Assembly: GCA_964649265.1 (NCBI GenBank)
Contig: CAZYPB010000063.1
Coordinates: forward strand, 1-7,822
DNA length: 7,822 nt
Origin: CAZYPB01 sp964649265
GTDB lineage: Archaea; Micrarchaeota; Micrarchaeia; Burarchaeales; JAKAKT01
Reading direction: 5' to 3'
Numbering within the stretch: the stretch's first letter is position 1; every line of letters begins with the position of its first letter. This document shows positions 6,719 through 7,822 of the stretch, in pieces. The notes below the pieces were generated by a model that made no database searches, was not told the origin of the DNA, and saw only the letters and a list, made by a program, of their open reading frames with translations. The translations under genes and the position numbers were made by a program.

Positions 6719-7003
6719 CTATTTCTTTTTCTTTACTGCCTTGGTTGCTGTTTTCAAGTCTGAAACCTCTTTCCTTACTTTCTTTACAGCATCGTTTAGT
6801 ACCTTTTCGGCTGTTTTCTTTCCGTTGGTTTTTATGTAAAGCTTCGGGTTTCCCAGTTTCGGGTGATCTATAATGTATGACGCAAATTCCACCGACGGGT
6901 CCTGCATTATCATCTCCCTGAGGATGTTAGGGAGAGAATGATCCTCACCTATGATTTCGACTTCAAGTTCATTTTTCTCTTTGGTGATGGTCTTTACTTC
7001 CAA
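6719..7003 (-). CDS. rpoL: DNA-directed RNA polymerase subunit Rpo11 (RpoL)
   Basis: This 94-residue protein is the small archaeal RNA polymerase subunit Rpo11, which pairs with Rpo3 to form the assembly platform equivalent to the bacterial alpha dimer and the eukaryotic Rpb3/Rpb11 pair. The N-terminal KEKNELEVEIIGEDHSLPN (8-26) is the signature of the family, followed by the helix LREMIMQDPSVEFASYIIDHP (28-48) and the KLYIKTNGKK strand-helix (54-63). The C-terminus is a Lys-rich tail (TATKAVKKKK). Length is normal. The start is TTG at 7003-7001: it fits the family's usual N-terminus and has a strong GAGGTGAT at 7014-7007 that overlaps the csl4 stop codon. It lies 9 nt after csl4 and 5 nt before DUF99. 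Confidence 0.95.
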   Translation of the reverse strand: MEVKTITKEKNELEVEIIGEDHSLPNILREMIMQDPSVEFASYIIDHPKLGNPKLYIKTNGKKTAEKVLNDAVKKVRKEVSDLKTATKAVKKKK

Positions 7004-7006
7004 AAA

Positions 7007-7014
7007 ATCACCTC
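7007..7014 (-). promoter_or_regulatory. Strong Shine-Dalgarno site fixing the TTG start of rpoL
   Basis: The minus strand reads GAGGTGAT, an eight-base match to the archaeal anti-Shine-Dalgarno sequence. Two bases belong to the csl4 TGA stop. Only three T residues separate it from the TTG, so ribosomes ending csl4 could restart here. It decides the otherwise weak TTG as the rpoL start. Confidence 0.7.
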
Positions 7015-7558
7015 AAATGTTTCTGTACGGGGATCCGAGCTTTCTTTTTTCCTTGTTTCCACAGTTTCCACATGCGAGCATCTCATCCTCTTTTTCAAGA
7101 GGGGTCCTGCACTTAGAGCAGAATGCCTTTATGATCCCCATCCCGCCTCTTTTTGTGCTCAGGTATATCTCGCCATTCTTTATCTCATCAACTACTGCCT
7201 TTATTATGTCTCCTATCCTTACCTCTTCCTTAATGTTTCGCGCATAGCCCATCTTTATTCTTGAGACATGGAGAACGCAGTAGAACTGATCTATTACCTG
7301 TCTCTCATTTCCAGTTGATATGGGCTCTATTCTTACAAGTGCTATGGGGTCGAATATCTCCTCAATCCTTCCGTAGAGAACCATTCCTAGTTTTATCCTC
7401 TCGGGCACGGATGTTCTTGTTTTTATGGCCATCTTTCTTTCTGAATCTACCTGAAGCTCTCCATAAAGGGCAGCAGAGATATTGTTCTCTTCTTCATACG
7501 TCCCTCTGCCTGAAACGTATTCTTCTTCTGTACCTAGAAATTCGCCTGGTGTTTTCAT
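7013..7558 (-). CDS. csl4: Exosome complex RNA-binding subunit Csl4
   Basis: Csl4 is a cap subunit of the archaeal RNA exosome, sitting on the Rrp41/Rrp42 ring and feeding RNA into the 3'-5' exonuclease/polyadenylation core in the cytoplasm. The 181-residue protein has the three expected parts: an N-terminal beta domain (PGEFLGTEEEYVSGRGTYEE, 4-23, then a GELQVD strand at 33-38), an S1 RNA-binding domain at about 55-136 (KLGMVLYGRIEEI through GEIYLSTKRG), and a C-terminal zinc ribbon with C147-x2-C150 and C163-x2-C166. Length is normal. The ATG at 7558 is preceded by GAAGGT with a 7-nt spacer. It is the first gene of the minus-strand operon leading into rpoL, DUF99 and signal peptidase I. Confidence 0.95.
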   Translation of the reverse strand: MKTPGEFLGTEEEYVSGRGTYEEENNISAALYGELQVDSERKMAIKTRTSVPERIKLGMVLYGRIEEIFDPIALVRIEPISTGNERQVIDQFYCVLHVSRIKMGYARNIKEEVRIGDIIKAVVDEIKNGEIYLSTKRGGMGIIKAFCSKCRTPLEKEDEMLACGNCGNKEKRKLGSPYRNI

Positions 7559-7603
7559 TTAATCTACCTTCATTAGAACAAGGCAAACTATTCTATCTGC
7601 CAA

Positions 7604-7613
7604 TATTTAAATA
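7604..7613. promoter_or_regulatory. Palindromic TATA element between csl4 and the DUF373 gene
   Basis: TATTTAAATA is a perfect palindrome. On the minus strand it is placed to give a csl4 transcript with a leader of about 24 nt, covering the GAAGGT site. On the plus strand it would start near 7634 and give a leader of about 26 nt covering the GGGGAG site before DUF373. One element could therefore serve both genes. The BRE flanks do not clearly decide direction. An alternative for the plus strand lies at 7621-7632. Confidence 0.55.
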
Positions 7614-7620
7614 GTTATCC

Positions 7621-7632
7621 TTATATTTTATA
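7621..7632 (+). promoter_or_regulatory. Alternative TATA-like element for the DUF373 gene
   Basis: TTATATTTTATA is AT-rich and TATA-like, with its centre about 34 nt before the ATG at 7660. This would give a leader of about 8 nt that begins within or after the GGGGAG ribosome site, so the upstream palindromic element fits the Shine-Dalgarno placement better. Both remain possible. Confidence 0.3.
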
Positions 7633-7659
7633 CCTCTGCAACCTATAGGGGAGAGAAAC

Positions 7660-7822
7660 ATGGCTAAAAAGAAGGTCCTTGTGATCTGCGTAGATCGGGA
7701 CAACGATCTTGGAGAGAAAGTAGGGATAAATGGACCTGTTGTAGGAAGGGAGTCCAACCTGGAAGCAGCTGCAAAGCTAGCCCTGGCTGATCCTGAGGAA
7801 CCGGATGCAAACACCATGTTTG
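7660..7822 (+). CDS. DUF373 family protein, N-terminal part (truncated by window end)
   Basis: DUF373 proteins are archaeal, typically with an N-terminal soluble portion and several C-terminal membrane helices; their function is unknown. Fifty-four codons are present from the ATG at 7660. The stretch KKVLVICVDRDNDLGEKVG (4-22) followed by GPVVGRESNLEAAAKLALADP (24-44) and EEPDANTMF (45-53) is the highly conserved start of the family, with the VDRDxDLG motif intact. A GGGGAG at 7648-7653, 6 nt upstream, supports the start. The gene is divergent from csl4 and continues beyond the window, so membrane segments and length cannot be judged. Confidence 0.9.
   Translation, partial: MAKKKVLVICVDRDNDLGEKVGINGPVVGRESNLEAAAKLALADPEEPDANTMF

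Noticed and set aside
7261..7614. Plus-strand open frame of 117 codons
   Set aside because: Antisense to csl4, whose S1 and N-terminal domains are well conserved; no upstream signals.
7593..7817. Minus-strand open frame of 74 codons
   Set aside because: Antisense to the conserved DUF373 start and running through the divergent promoter region.

Overview
This window is archaeal chromosome. The evidence is an RNA polymerase Rpo11/RpoL subunit, an archaeal exosome Csl4 subunit, archaea-specific DUF99 and DUF373 proteins, a type IV pilus/archaellum-type ATPase with its ArlJ/TadC-like membrane partner, and a signal peptidase whose catalytic base is His rather than Lys. Promoters are TATA-like (TTTAAATA type) with short leaders, Arg is often AGA/AGG and Ile often ATA. 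The divergent sequences (PyrG, NIF3-like, signal peptidase) would fit a deep or DPANN-type archaeal lineage. That placement is inference, and no species can be named from the window.

Layout: (1) Positions 1-904, minus strand, hold the N-terminal synthetase half of CTP synthase, cut by the window edge. (2) Positions 905-1030 are a divergent intergenic region with a promoter for each side. (3) Positions 1031-5212, plus strand, form a tight three-gene operon: a NIF3/DUF34-like protein, a secretion/pilus assembly ATPase, and a two-domain T2SSF membrane platform. (4) Positions 5216-7558, minus strand, form a four-gene operon transcribed csl4 > rpoL > DUF99 > signal peptidase I. It meets the secretion operon tail to tail with only 3 bp between stop codons. 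(5) Positions 7559-7659 are a second divergent intergenic region, with a palindromic TATA element that could serve both directions. (6) Positions 7660-7822, plus strand, hold the start of a DUF373 protein, cut by the window edge.

How the genes work together: the ATPase and membrane protein are the motor and platform of a type IV filament or secretion machine, but no pilin, prepilin peptidase or other component is visible here. The csl4 operon combines RNA decay, transcription and protein export functions, a housekeeping mix common in archaea. Every gene has a recognisable family and I see no RNA gene, CRISPR array, mobile element or clearly new system. The most interesting points are the eroded metal site in the NIF3-like protein at the head of the secretion operon, the cysteine-bearing insert in the signal peptidase, unusual residues in the PyrG nucleotide site, and the compact regulatory arrangements (TTG start after a U-run, palindromic shared TATA element, 3-bp convergent junction).
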